From positions 26,288 through 90,287 of the forward strand of contig CALUQH010000020.1 of NCBI GenBank assembly GCA_944322885.1: DNA of 64,000 bases, in the 5' to 3' direction. Every line of letters begins with the position of its first letter. The stretch's first letter is position 1. Source of the DNA: Candidatus Gastranaerophilales bacterium (GTDB lineage Bacteria > Cyanobacteriota > Vampirovibrionia > Gastranaerophilales > Gastranaerophilaceae). The notes under the pieces were generated by a model, which worked only from the letters and a program-made list of their open reading frames with translations, did not search any database and was not told the DNA's origin. Below are positions 1 through 7,853 of this stretch, one piece after another. The position numbers and the translations under genes are program-made.

Positions 1-346
1 GGTTATTTAATAATTTTTCGCTTATCGTTGCATTGAAAGGAGATACAAAATTCTCAAGAATTTTGGAAGAAGCAGTTGTTTTCGACCCCTTCAAATTCAT
101 ATTATCTTTAAGTGCAAGCGGAATACCTGCAAGAAGCGGTAATTCTTCTCCCTTTGCTATTTTTTCATCAACTTTTTTAGCTGTATCAAGTGCAATTTCT
201 TTTGTTAATGAATTAAATGCACCTAATTTTTCGTCAAGTTCATCAATCCTTTTAAATGCCGCGTTTGTCAATTCTACGGCAGAAACTTCTTTATTTTTTA
301 AAGCTTTGCTCTGTTCGGCTGCTGATTTTTTTAAAAGCTCGTTCAT
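1..346 (-). CDS. gatA: Aspartyl/glutamyl-tRNA amidotransferase subunit A, N-terminal part
   Basis: The reverse strand reads in one frame from an ATG at 346 off the left edge, about 115 residues. GatA is the amidase subunit of GatCAB, which releases ammonia from glutamine to turn Glu-tRNA(Gln) or Asp-tRNA(Asn) into the amidated form. Visible are the helical N-terminus with the family-typical EVSAVELT stretch and the segment AGIPLALKDNMNLKG, whose Lys80 matches the catalytic lysine of the Ser-cisSer-Lys triad. It is followed by the KTTASSKILENF region typical of GatA. The start has an AAGGAG Shine-Dalgarno 6 bases upstream. The two catalytic serines lie outside the window. A plus-strand open frame over the same bases is a shadow. 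Confidence 0.88.
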   Translation of the reverse strand, partial: MNELLKKSAAEQSKALKNKEVSAVELTNAAFKRIDELDEKLGAFNSLTKEIALDTAKKVDEKIAKGEELPLLAGIPLALKDNMNLKGSKTTASSKILENFVSPFNATISEKLLNN

Positions 347-428
347 AATATCTCCTTAAAGCTATTCATTTTTATTATAAGAAAATTTTATGACAAAAAT
401 AACAGTTTAGCAAGCGGTGTTTTGACAC

Positions 429-457
429 TTGACAAAATATTGAAAATCGTAAATAAT
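429..457 (+). promoter_or_regulatory. Sigma70-type promoter opposing the small peptide gene
   Basis: TTGACA at 429-434 and AATAAT at 452-457 are separated by 17 bases, a near-consensus promoter. A second TTGACA sits at 422-427. Transcription would start near 464 and run toward the peptide gene at 526-591 on the other strand, giving an antisense RNA. No sense-strand gene follows it, so an RNA product is the simplest reading. Confidence 0.55.
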
Positions 458-463
458 ATAAGT

Positions 464-522
464 GTAGGAAGAGCCAATAAGAATAAGTGTGGTTTTTCTT
501 AGAGGCTCATCTTCACTCCTAC
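464..522. other. Long imperfect hairpin at the 3' side of the small peptide gene
   Basis: Nested inverted arms are GTAGGA/TCCTAC (464-469 and 517-522), GAGCC/GGCTC (471-475 and 504-508) and TAAGAA/TTCTTA (478-483 and 496-501) around a 12-base loop. The structure would form in the 3' end of the peptide mRNA and at the 5' end of the putative antisense RNA. It has no T-tract, so it is not an ordinary terminator. Confidence 0.5.
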
Positions 523-525
523 GGT

Positions 526-591
526 TTACAATTTTAGTGCTATTACTGCAACAGCAAATGCCAGTAATAGCATTATTATTTGTTTATCCAT
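526..591 (-). CDS. 21-residue hydrophobic peptide, candidate type I toxin
   Basis: A 21-codon frame starts with MDKQ, continues with one 16-residue hydrophobic helix of Ile, Leu, Ala and Val, and ends LKL. Its Shine-Dalgarno, GGAGG five bases before the ATG, is among the strongest in the window, which argues that it is translated. The gene is alone in a 360-base gap between gatA and a coiled-coil gene. A consensus promoter points at it from the opposite strand and a long hairpin sits just after its stop. Short single-helix peptides with a convergent antisense RNA are the hallmark of type I toxin-antitoxin loci such as Fst, TxpA and the holin-like toxins. No sequence match to a named family is claimed; it could instead be a small membrane regulator. 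Confidence 0.5.
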   Translation of the reverse strand: MDKQIIMLLLAFAVAVIALKL

Positions 592-707
592 AGTGCCCTC
601 CTTTCCGACCAATTTCTTCACTAATTGTGTGTGCCGGCGGAAAGCATGAGCTTGTCCTACAATATAATCGTAATACAAATTTGATTTTAACGCAATATTA
701 TTAAAAT

Positions 708-1289
708 TTATAATTTCTGCATTTTTTTATTAATTTCGGCATGGATGCGGTTTGCACGGTAAAGGTAGTTTGTCAGCTTTTCGTAATTGGCTTTTGTTTC
801 ACCGTACGGAACTTTCATTGCAATAAGCTCATCTACGTTTTCGTTTATGCTTGTAAGAGTGTCCAGGGAGTCGCTTAAATCCAGTATTGATTTAACTTTT
901 TTCGACATGCGGGCAATAATTCTCCTTGATACAAATCGGGCAAGGCGATGTATCGGCGACAATTTCGGTTTAGGCTTTTTGGCAATTATCGCGTCAGTTA
1001 TTTTTTCTGCCATATTGCGCTTTGAATACTGTTCTTTTAAGTCGGCCAGTTCATTTTCTATCTTTTTTGCCTGAATTTTTAAATCCATAACATCAAGAAG
1101 TTTTCCCAACAATTCTGCCCCTTTTATTTTTGAATTGAGGGCATCAAGAGCTTCTTCTTTTTCAGCTATCAGACATTCCAGTTTTAAAGTTTTGTCGTCG
1201 AGGTCTTTAAAAGAATTATCATTTAATATGTTTAAATCATAATCATTTAATCTTTTATTAAAATTTGTTTGAAATAAATTATTGTTCAT
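708..1289 (-). CDS. Hypothetical coiled-coil protein
   Basis: This 193-residue protein is not recognised. It has a polar N-terminus of about 30 residues, a heptad-like charged helix over residues 32-95 rich in Glu, Lys and Leu, and a strongly basic middle (residues 96-132) with a KKPKPK segment and clustered Arg. A second helical part follows to the C-terminus. There is no signal peptide or membrane segment, so it is probably cytoplasmic; the basic middle could bind nucleic acid or membrane. It lies 36 bases downstream of lptF on the same strand and may share its transcript, but no functional link is visible. Confidence 0.7.
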   Translation of the reverse strand: MNNNLFQTNFNKRLNDYDLNILNDNSFKDLDDKTLKLECLIAEKEEALDALNSKIKGAELLGKLLDVMDLKIQAKKIENELADLKEQYSKRNMAEKITDAIIAKKPKPKLSPIHRLARFVSRRIIARMSKKVKSILDLSDSLDTLTSINENVDELIAMKVPYGETKANYEKLTNYLYRANRIHAEINKKMQKL

Positions 1290-1325
1290 TCCAGTTTCCC
1301 TAAAAACCGTAAATCAGGATTTTTG

Positions 1326-2441
1326 TCACTCGATTGTGTAAACTTTTTTGTAATATAGAAATGCTCCTACAATGGTTAGTACAATATTGGGCATCCAGGC
1401 GGCAAGGAAAGGCTGTAGTGTTCCCGCTTCCCCGAATGATATTGAAAGCGCTCTTATCAGGTAATAAGCAAATATAATAAGAATACTGAATAAGAAACCT
1501 CTGTTATACCTTACTCTCGGCGGTGTAATTGCAAGCGGCACACCTATCAAAACCAGTGCAATTGTTGTCAGCGGCAGAGCAAGTTTGTCATAAAGTTCTA
1601 TATGAATTACATTTTTTTGTTCATCGCTGATATGATTGTGACGGATAAAGTTTATCAGCTGTGTAAAGTTCATTTCTTTTGCAACATTTTTATTTAATTC
1701 TTTTGACATATCAAGGCCGAATTTTACAACTGACCTGTCAAACAGTGTGGTATTAAGAATTTTACCGTCATCACCGACCGTATAAACAGCTCCTTTTTCA
1801 AATTCCCATCCTTCGGGCGAAGTTTTTCCTTCATCAGCCTGTAAAACTTGAATAGTTCCCTGTTTTGCTGTATCAAGAACAGTTATATTATGTAAAACTT
1901 TGTTTTCGCAAAAGCCTACATAAAAAAGTCTTTTTAAACTCGCTCCGTCTGTCAATTCTTTGAATACAAAGTTTTGTTTGCCCTCGGGAATATTTTTCTG
2001 CCCCAGTGACCATAAAGCTAAATCTTTTGACTGTTTTGTCATAACAGGAACTATGCTTTCATTAATAATGAAACTGCAAATTGACATTACAAGCGCAAAG
2101 ATAAATATAGGTTTTGCAATTCTGTTTAAGCCGATACCGCAAGCTCTCATGACGGTGATTTCTGATTTTAAGCTTAATCCGTTTAAAGTCATAACTGTTG
2201 CAAGCAAAACTCCCATAGGAATTGTCATTACAATAACCTGCGGAAGGTTTAGTATAATCATCATTAAAGCAACTTTGAAAGGAATTCCGAACAGCGAAAT
2301 TTGTTTAATCAGGGTGATAAATGTGTCTGAAGCAAAGATGATTGATGTAAACACGCAAACACCCATGATAAACATCTCAATTACCTGTCTTAAGATATAT
2401 TTATCAAGTATTGAAATTCTGCTGTCGTCAAAGTTTGCCAT
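1326..2441 (-). CDS. lptF: LPS export permease, LptF/LptG family
   Basis: This 371-residue inner-membrane protein belongs to the YjgP/YjgQ family. With a partner permease and the ATPase LptB it extracts lipopolysaccharide from the inner membrane and passes it to the periplasmic bridge. The family layout is visible: three N-terminal membrane helices (roughly residues 15-40, 60-85 and 100-125), a periplasmic beta-jellyroll of about 150 residues, and three C-terminal helices. The segment SLKSEITVMRACGIGLNRI is the conserved cytoplasmic loop that contacts LptB. A second family member lies at 59849-60964 next to lptB, so which is F and which is G cannot be settled by sequence alone. The symbol is provisional. 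Confidence 0.85.
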   Translation of the reverse strand: MANFDDSRISILDKYILRQVIEMFIMGVCVFTSIIFASDTFITLIKQISLFGIPFKVALMMIILNLPQVIVMTIPMGVLLATVMTLNGLSLKSEITVMRACGIGLNRIAKPIFIFALVMSICSFIINESIVPVMTKQSKDLALWSLGQKNIPEGKQNFVFKELTDGASLKRLFYVGFCENKVLHNITVLDTAKQGTIQVLQADEGKTSPEGWEFEKGAVYTVGDDGKILNTTLFDRSVVKFGLDMSKELNKNVAKEMNFTQLINFIRHNHISDEQKNVIHIELYDKLALPLTTIALVLIGVPLAITPPRVRYNRGFLFSILIIFAYYLIRALSISFGEAGTLQPFLAAWMPNIVLTIVGAFLYYKKVYTIE

Positions 2442-2465
2442 AATTTAATATTACTGGAAACAAGT

Positions 2466-3437
2466 TTATTTATCAAATTCAATAAGAACTTTTAACGTTT
2501 CTTTTTCTTTATTTTTTTCAAAAGCTTCAAGTGCGTCATCTGCCTTGTATTTGGCAGAAATCAGAGGTGAAAAGTCTACTTTTCCTGATTTCAAAAGTCT
2601 TAAAGCCGGCCCGAACTGGCCGCATCTTGAGCCTAAAACAGTAATTTCATCAATTACAATCGGCGCAAGATTAAATTCCTTTGATGCTGCAACCGTACTT
2701 TTTAGAACAAGAACCCCGCGGGGTTTGGTCAGCGCAAGCGATGTCTCAAATCCTGAAACCGAACCTGTTGCTTCGACAACAACGTCATAGATTTTTTCAA
2801 TTTTCAAGTCATTGAGAAGTTTTGTTTTTACGCCTTGCGCATGCGCAATATCAAGTTTGTTTTGATGTTTACCGACAAGTGTAACATCATAATTTTGGGC
2901 ATTAAGAGCAAGTGCGGTAATAAGTCCTAATTTTCCGTCACCAAGAATTATAACTTTTTGAAAAGGTTTAATATGAAGCTGTTCCGTGATTTCACAGGCT
3001 GCTGCAAGGGGTTCAACAAACACGGCCTGTTCATCGGTTACGTTATCAGGAACTTCAAAAAGTGTTTCCAGAGGCATTGTAAAATACTCTGCAAAAACTC
3101 CGTCTTTTCTCCAAATTCCGAGAGTGTGGCGGTCGGGGCAGTGTCGGTAAAGTTTTTCCGCACAATAAGGACAGTCAGTTTTTTTACAGCCGTAGCTGAT
3201 TTCAGGAACTACTCTTTTGCCTAACAGTGATTGGTCTTCGTCATTGATTTCTTCAACAACTCCGACAGCTTCGTGCCCCAAAATACCTTTATAGCCCATA
3301 TAGCCTTTAGTAATCTCGTAATCTGTATTGCAAATCCCTGCAAGAGTTACACGTACTAATGCTTCTCCCTTTTGCGGAACGGGCTTTTTATAATCATTTA
3401 CTAATTTTAATCCTTCATCAAATACTACAGCTTTCAT
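2466..3437 (-). CDS. Zinc-dependent medium-chain alcohol dehydrogenase family protein
   Basis: A 323-residue MDR enzyme that probably oxidises a small alcohol or polyol with NAD(P). The catalytic zinc ligands appear as Cys in AGICNTD and His-Glu in GHEAVG. The structural zinc site is a four-cysteine cluster in the CKKTDCPYCAEKLYRHC stretch, with an unusual four-residue gap between the first two cysteines. The Rossmann motif reads LGDGKLG. An upstream ATG would add four residues, but GGAGAG lies between the two ATGs and places the real start at 3437. Length and motifs resemble threonine/sorbitol dehydrogenase-type enzymes; the substrate cannot be told, and neighbours (lptF, cysE) do not help. 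Confidence 0.82.
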   Translation of the reverse strand: MKAVVFDEGLKLVNDYKKPVPQKGEALVRVTLAGICNTDYEITKGYMGYKGILGHEAVGVVEEINDEDQSLLGKRVVPEISYGCKKTDCPYCAEKLYRHCPDRHTLGIWRKDGVFAEYFTMPLETLFEVPDNVTDEQAVFVEPLAAACEITEQLHIKPFQKVIILGDGKLGLITALALNAQNYDVTLVGKHQNKLDIAHAQGVKTKLLNDLKIEKIYDVVVEATGSVSGFETSLALTKPRGVLVLKSTVAASKEFNLAPIVIDEITVLGSRCGQFGPALRLLKSGKVDFSPLISAKYKADDALEAFEKNKEKETLKVLIEFDK

Positions 3438-3491
3438 TTTTCTCTCCATGTTATATATTAACGGTGCAGTTTTAAGTCTTTTGAATTACTT

Positions 3492-3692
3492 TTAGCCTTC
3501 AGCCACAACTGTTGCTATTAATTCTCCGTAGCTGTTCATAGAACCGTCAGTTTCTTCTACTACGTATGAATATCCCTCTTTACCTTCAACGGCTTTTTCT
3601 GCTTTTTGCAGTGCTTCATCATAGTCTTTTGTTTCTGCAACTAATGTTTTTGAAAATTCTGAATGATTTTTTAATGTATATACATGATACAT
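3492..3692 (-). CDS. Small hypothetical protein
   Basis: A 66-residue acidic protein of unknown function with an AAAGGAGGG Shine-Dalgarno before its ATG, so translation is likely. It looks like a small alpha/beta fold: an opening beta-strand MYHVYTLKN, a helix DYDEALQKAEKAVEG, and a strand YSYVVEET. It has no cysteine, signal peptide or membrane helix. It sits between the dehydrogenase gene and cysE, 15 bases after the latter, and is probably part of the same minus-strand unit. Confidence 0.6.
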   Translation of the reverse strand: MYHVYTLKNHSEFSKTLVAETKDYDEALQKAEKAVEGKEGYSYVVEETDGSMNSYGELIATVVAEG

Positions 3693-3707
3693 CGTTTAAC
3701 CCTCCTT

Positions 3708-4364
3708 TTATTTGTTTAATTTTTCAACTTTATCTTTTAATTCTATAACTTCGTATTTTAATCTGTTCAATTCGCATTTAACAGGATCGGGAATTCTGTT
3801 ATGCATAAGAACTCCGTTTTTATCTTTAATTTTTCTATGCACAACTCTTCCGGGGACACCGACGACTGTTGAATATTCGGGAACGTCATCAACGACTACC
3901 GAACCCGCGCCTACTCTGACGTAATCTCCAAGAGTGATGTTTCCGAGGACTTTTGCTCCTGCACCGACAATTACTCCGTTACCAAGGGTCGGATGGCGTT
4001 TGCCGTGCTCTTTACCTGTTCCGCCTAAGGTTACCTGCTGATAAATAAGCACATCATCGCCTATTATGGTGGTTGCACCGATTACAACACCTTCGCCATG
4101 GTCTATAAAAAATCTTCGTCCGATTTTTGCTGCAGGGTGAATTTCAATACCTGTAATAATTCTTGTTATATAAGAAATTATACGCGGGATTAAAGGAATA
4201 TGCCATTTGTAGAGTCTATGGGCAAAGCGGTAGGCAATTAATGCATGAAGCCCCGGATAACATAAAATTACCTCAAGCAGATTTTCTGCTGCCGGATCTT
4301 TGTCGTAGATTACCTGAATATCTTCTTTTACCTTTGTTATTCCGCGTTTGAGTATCTTTAGCAT
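3708..4364 (-). CDS. cysE: Serine O-acetyltransferase
   Basis: CysE acetylates L-serine with acetyl-CoA to O-acetylserine, the direct precursor of cysteine. The 218-residue protein has the short-form layout: an N-terminal helical part (residues 1-70) followed by a left-handed beta-helix of hexapeptide repeats running from EIHPAAKIG to about residue 175. The IDHGEGVVIGATTIIGDD segment carries the catalytic His-Asp region, and GGTGKEHGKRHPTLGNGV is the CoA-binding loop. A coiled C-terminal tail of Glu/Lys/Leu follows. It is 28 bases downstream of tyrS, with its own GAGG Shine-Dalgarno. No cysK is present in the window. Confidence 0.92.
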   Translation of the reverse strand: MLKILKRGITKVKEDIQVIYDKDPAAENLLEVILCYPGLHALIAYRFAHRLYKWHIPLIPRIISYITRIITGIEIHPAAKIGRRFFIDHGEGVVIGATTIIGDDVLIYQQVTLGGTGKEHGKRHPTLGNGVIVGAGAKVLGNITLGDYVRVGAGSVVVDDVPEYSTVVGVPGRVVHRKIKDKNGVLMHNRIPDPVKCELNRLKYEVIELKDKVEKLNK

Positions 4365-4391
4365 TTAAGTGTCCTCACATTTGACCTTCAC

Positions 4392-5609
4392 TTAAATTAA
4401 TTTTGCAAATTTGCGTTTTCCTGCTTGCAATACTACGCTGTCTGTAAAGTTAAATGTATAAGCCATATCGGTAATTTTTTCACCGTCAACTTTTACACCG
4501 CCGCCTTGTATTAAGCGTTTTGCTTCTCCTTTGCTGGCAGTGAATTTAAGTTCTACAAGAACATCCAGAATCCCCTTACCGTTCATACCTGATATTTCTT
4601 CAATATCATCAGGGATACCTTTGTTGGAAACGACATTTATAAAAGCATCCTGGCCGCGTTTAGCGCCTTCTTCACCGTGGTATTCTGCGGTAATTGTGTA
4701 TGCAAGTTTCAGTTTTATATCGCGCGGGTTAACAGAGCCTTCTGCGATTTGTTTATCAATTGCTTCAAGTTCTTCTTTTGTAGCATCTGTGAGCAGGCTG
4801 TAATATCTTGAAATCATGTTATCAGGAATACTCATTAATTTCCCGAACATATCAATTTCGCTGTCTGTTAAAGAAATACAGTGTTCCGGATATGTTTTAG
4901 ACATTTTTACAACTCCGTCTGTTCCTTCCAATAAAGGCAGAAGCATTACAAGCTGAGGATATTTTTTACCGTATGCGGCTTGAATATCTCTCCCTAACAG
5001 TGTGTTAAATCTCTGGTCTGTTCCGCCAAGTTCTATATCTGAATCAATTTCAACAGAATCGTAAGCCTGCATAAGAGGATAGAAAAATTCGTGAATTGCA
5101 ATCGGTTTGCCTTCTGCATAGCGTTTTGCAAAATCGTCGCGTGTCATCATTTGCGCAACAGTAACTTGTGATGCAAGTTTAAGCAAATCAGTAAAAGTCA
5201 TTTTGTGAAGCCAGTCAGCATTATTTACCACTTCGGCCTTTGAAACATCAAGGACTCTTGACATTTGTTCAAAGTAGGTTTTTGCGTTTGCTTCAACCTG
5301 TTCTTTAGTCAGAGCCGGACGTGTTTCGGATTTTCCTGACGGGTCGCCGACCATTGCAGTTGCTCCGCCGACAATTAAAACTATTTTATGACCGAGATTT
5401 TGAAACTCTCTCAATTTTCTCATAACAACGGTATGACCTAAATGTAAATCGGGCCTTGTCGGATCCATTCCGAGTTTTACTCTAAGCGGAGTATTTGTAT
5501 CATGTGAATACTGCAATTTTACTGCTAATTCTTCAATTCCACCAGGCAAAACTTCTGCGTTGCGTGTTAAGTGCTTTGCCTGTTCTATAAATTCCTCTCT
5601 TATTTCCAT
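4392..5609 (-). CDS. tyrS: Tyrosyl-tRNA synthetase
   Basis: This 405-residue class I synthetase charges tRNA(Tyr). The HIGH-type signature is HLGHTVVMRKL near residue 57 and the KMSKS-type signature is KMSKT near residue 235. The tyrosine pocket region GGTDQRFN is present. The C-terminus holds an S4 RNA-binding domain (FTASKGEAKRLIQGGGVKVDG), as in the TyrRZ-type enzymes. The start is supported by GGAGAAAAATTT before the ATG. No T-box structure was seen in the 75 bases upstream. Confidence 0.95.
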   Translation of the reverse strand: MEIREEFIEQAKHLTRNAEVLPGGIEELAVKLQYSHDTNTPLRVKLGMDPTRPDLHLGHTVVMRKLREFQNLGHKIVLIVGGATAMVGDPSGKSETRPALTKEQVEANAKTYFEQMSRVLDVSKAEVVNNADWLHKMTFTDLLKLASQVTVAQMMTRDDFAKRYAEGKPIAIHEFFYPLMQAYDSVEIDSDIELGGTDQRFNTLLGRDIQAAYGKKYPQLVMLLPLLEGTDGVVKMSKTYPEHCISLTDSEIDMFGKLMSIPDNMISRYYSLLTDATKEELEAIDKQIAEGSVNPRDIKLKLAYTITAEYHGEEGAKRGQDAFINVVSNKGIPDDIEEISGMNGKGILDVLVELKFTASKGEAKRLIQGGGVKVDGEKITDMAYTFNFTDSVVLQAGKRKFAKLI

Positions 5610-5684
5610 AAATTTTTCTCCGATTTATTAATTTCTGTAAAATAATTATATCACACGCAAAAAATTTTTTTCAGGGGTTTAAAA

Positions 5685-6251
5685 ATGACTATGGACAAGA
5701 TTAATAATATAAGTTTTACGGGAATACGAAATATAGGTTTTATAAATTTTAAAAGGCCTTCTCTTTTGGCTAATGCTAAATCAAAAAGTCTTTCTATGGT
5801 TTTAAGTGATGATTATAACGGAAAAGATTTAACCGAGTTTTTTGATGTGTTAAACAAAATTCCGCGGACTCAATACGGTTATCTTCATCCCGAATCAAAA
5901 AATATTTTAAATATCGAATGTACAACTTTTAAGGATTATAATACCCTTTTAATAAACGGCAGACCTGTAAAGGTTGATGATAAGCATCTGCCGATGTTTT
6001 CATATATTGCGAAACTTACAAGAAAAATCGCAGGTTTGACGGATAAACAAATGGCGGTTAATGAAAGTTATAAGGAATTTGCGGCGGATGAATTGCTTGT
6101 GTTCGGAGAAAAAGTGTCAAAAATGCCGGAGTCTGGATATTCAGAAAAATCAATTGATTATTACCTAAACAGAAATGTCGCGAGAATGGGAGCCGGACGT
6201 GTTAACGCTTTTATTCAAAATATAATGAACCAATATTTTTGTATTAAATAA
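5685..6251 (+). CDS. Hypothetical protein with ISF-x-G N-terminal motif
   Basis: A 188-residue protein not assigned to a family. It opens with MTMDKINNISFTGIRNIGF. The short ISFTG motif also occurs, with small changes, at the N-termini of the otherwise unrelated proteins at 28930-29322 (ISFRG) and 36628-37041 (INFNG). The rest is mixed alpha/beta, with two basic stretches (RPSLLANAKSKS and KLTRKIAGLTDKQ) and no membrane helix. AGGGG seven bases before the ATG marks the start. It is a single-gene unit closed by a strong hairpin terminator. Confidence 0.65.
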   Translation: MTMDKINNISFTGIRNIGFINFKRPSLLANAKSKSLSMVLSDDYNGKDLTEFFDVLNKIPRTQYGYLHPESKNILNIECTTFKDYNTLLINGRPVKVDDKHLPMFSYIAKLTRKIAGLTDKQMAVNESYKEFAADELLVFGEKVSKMPESGYSEKSIDYYLNRNVARMGAGRVNAFIQNIMNQYFCIK

Positions 6252-6285
6252 AAAGACCGGTGAAAGAAACCGGCCTTTTTTATTT
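6252..6285. terminator. Rho-independent terminator, probably bidirectional
   Basis: CCGGT/ACCGG arms (6257-6261 and 6269-6273), with two further outer pairs, are flanked by an A-run on the left and TTTTTTATTTTTT on the right. It separates the convergent genes ending at 6251 and 6287. Confidence 0.75.
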
Positions 6286-6286
6286 T

Positions 6287-6697
6287 TTAACCTGTAATTG
6301 AATTTAGTTCAGTGCGTAATTCTGTTATTTGCGAATTGTAATATTCAAGCCAGGTTGTATCCTCGTCTTTGAGGGAAGGTTCTGCAAGAGCTCGAATTCT
6401 TTTTTTATCAATTTCTTCCAGCTCATTTTGAATTTCTTTTACTCTGATTGCATTTTGAATATTTAATTGTTTAATGTTTGTTTCTTCGGCTGATAATTTT
6501 TTCCAAATACCATTTTCCTGTGAGTATTGCTTTTCATCTGCCGCTATTACATTCCCTTCAAACGGGATAATTATTTTTCCTTTATTTTGTTCGTTGAGCA
6601 AATTTATCCAGTATTGGTCAGTTATTTCTATTGCATTTTCAAAGTTTTCTTCATAAAAACCGTAATCTTTATTATTTTTTGTTCCGTAATATTTCAT
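6287..6697 (-). CDS. Phage-type tail fibre assembly chaperone
   Basis: A 136-residue protein resembling the small chaperones encoded just after tail fibre genes in phages. It has an N-terminal segment with the pattern AIEITDQYWINLLNEQNKGK followed by a loop with VIAADEKQY, and a long helical C-terminal half with a QNELEEIDKKRIRAL stretch. Its GGAGG Shine-Dalgarno starts inside the stop region of the upstream tail fibre gene, nine bases away, so the two are translated together. Family assignment rests on the pattern and the gene order. No other phage structural, lysis or integrase gene is nearby. Confidence 0.6.
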   Translation of the reverse strand: MKYYGTKNNKDYGFYEENFENAIEITDQYWINLLNEQNKGKIIIPFEGNVIAADEKQYSQENGIWKKLSAEETNIKQLNIQNAIRVKEIQNELEEIDKKRIRALAEPSLKDEDTTWLEYYNSQITELRTELNSITG

Positions 6698-6706
6698 TTT
6701 CCCTCC

Positions 6707-7396
6707 TTAATATCCGAATGCAACCCAGTTCATGTTATTAAATACTCCTCCGCTGCCTACATTAAACCCTGTTAAAGATTGAGTTGCTATGCCCGTATCA
6801 CTTCTGGAGCTGTTCATACTCCATCCATCTTTGGTAAAAAGAGCGCCGACAACAGTTGTGTAAGCCAGCGGATAGGTTATAACTCCGCCATTTTGTGCTC
6901 CCCATTGAATTATTATTCCACTGGGCAATTTTATGTATCCTGGATTGCTTATTGTTGTGGTACCTGTTATGGGATACCATTCGCCCCAGGCAGAAGCGGT
7001 AAAATTTCTGGTAAATATTTCCGGATTTTCTTCATCACAATACCAGATTTGTTTTATCACAGAAGAATCTTCACCTGTGACAATGAGCATTCCGGATGTG
7101 CCTTTCGGAATATTTTCCGGAGTGTAAGAGGATGAAAATATGTATGTGCCTTTGGTTTTGTAATCGTTTAAATCCGTATCATATTCTGTCACGGTATGCT
7201 CATTTATTAATTCGGTTTTGTCAGCTTTGGTTGAATTTACCTGTTCAAGCTGTTCATTAATATCAGAAATATTTTCGTCACAGGCAGATTTGTTTGTGTC
7301 GATTTTATCGGCCAGAGCAATAAAATTTGCATTTACTTCACTTGCTTTTGCCTTGGTACCGGGGATAAAAGAGTACGGTATCATTGAATTAGTCAT
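6707..7396 (-). CDS. Phage-like tail fibre protein
   Basis: This 229-residue protein looks like the distal part of a phage tail fibre or receptor-binding protein. Residues 1-20 (FIPGTKAKASEVNANF) match the opening found in many fibre and collar proteins, and residues 25-65 form a polar coiled region. The end resembles the gp53-like fibre C-terminal domain: GYIKLPSGIIIQWG, then a YPLAYTTVV strand and a closing NWVAFGY. It is followed by its assembly chaperone. The pair is flanked on both sides by ordinary chromosomal genes. It may be a phage remnant, a domesticated fibre or part of a tail-like particle encoded elsewhere. Confidence 0.72.
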   Translation of the reverse strand: MTNSMIPYSFIPGTKAKASEVNANFIALADKIDTNKSACDENISDINEQLEQVNSTKADKTELINEHTVTEYDTDLNDYKTKGTYIFSSSYTPENIPKGTSGMLIVTGEDSSVIKQIWYCDEENPEIFTRNFTASAWGEWYPITGTTTISNPGYIKLPSGIIIQWGAQNGGVITYPLAYTTVVGALFTKDGWSMNSSRSDTGIATQSLTGFNVGSGGVFNNMNWVAFGY

Positions 7397-7472
7397 AAAT
7401 TCCCTTTCTGACTAATTTAATGAATTATATTTATTTTAAAAAGGCGTTTGAATACTTAATTATACCACGTGT

Positions 7473-7502
7473 TTGCAAAATCCGTCAATCTTGTGCTAAT
7501 AT
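7473..7502 (+). promoter_or_regulatory. Promoter of acpS, apparently leaderless
   Basis: TTGCAA (7473-7478) and TAATAT (7497-7502) are spaced by 18 bases. The expected start of transcription, seven bases after the -10 box, is the A of the acpS ATG at 7509, and no Shine-Dalgarno is present between them. Confidence 0.5.
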
Positions 7503-7508
7503 TTCTTT

Positions 7509-7853
7509 ATGGCTATCGGTGTTGATATAGAAGATATTTCAAGATTTAAAGATAAAACAGAAGGTTTTATTAAAAGGGTATTTACTGATTTGGAGCAGGA
7601 ATACTGCTGTAAATTTTCAAAACCGGAAAGTCATTTTGCCGCTCGTTTTTGTGCGAAAGAAGCTGTTATTAAGGCTTTGTCAGCATTAAATGTAAAAAAT
7701 GTTCAGCTTAATGAAATTGAAGTTTTTCATAATGAAAATCAATGCCCGCAGATTCGAATTCTAAAAAAATTGGACAAAAATATTGATTTTCAATTGAGCA
7801 TGTCGCATGACAGATCAAAAGCAATTGCGTTTGTTACTGCTGAAGAACAATAG
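7509..7853 (+). CDS. acpS: Holo-[acyl-carrier-protein] synthase
   Basis: AcpS transfers 4'-phosphopantetheine from CoA to the serine of acyl carrier protein, activating it for fatty acid synthesis. The 114-residue protein has the two magnesium-binding signatures of the family: GVDIEDISRF at the N-terminus, with the metal-binding Asp, and FAARFCAKEAVIKAL around residue 50. The closing strand LSMSHDRSKAIAFV is also typical. The ATG at 7509 has no ribosome binding site and lies where the promoter predicts the first transcribed base, so the mRNA may be leaderless. Its last 20 bases overlap the convergent pheA. Confidence 0.92.
   Translation: MAIGVDIEDISRFKDKTEGFIKRVFTDLEQEYCCKFSKPESHFAARFCAKEAVIKALSALNVKNVQLNEIEVFHNENQCPQIRILKKLDKNIDFQLSMSHDRSKAIAFVTAEEQ

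Noticed and set aside
33..359. Open plus-strand frame of 108 residues at the left edge
   Set aside because: It is the shadow of gatA, whose catalytic lysine region is clear on the minus strand.
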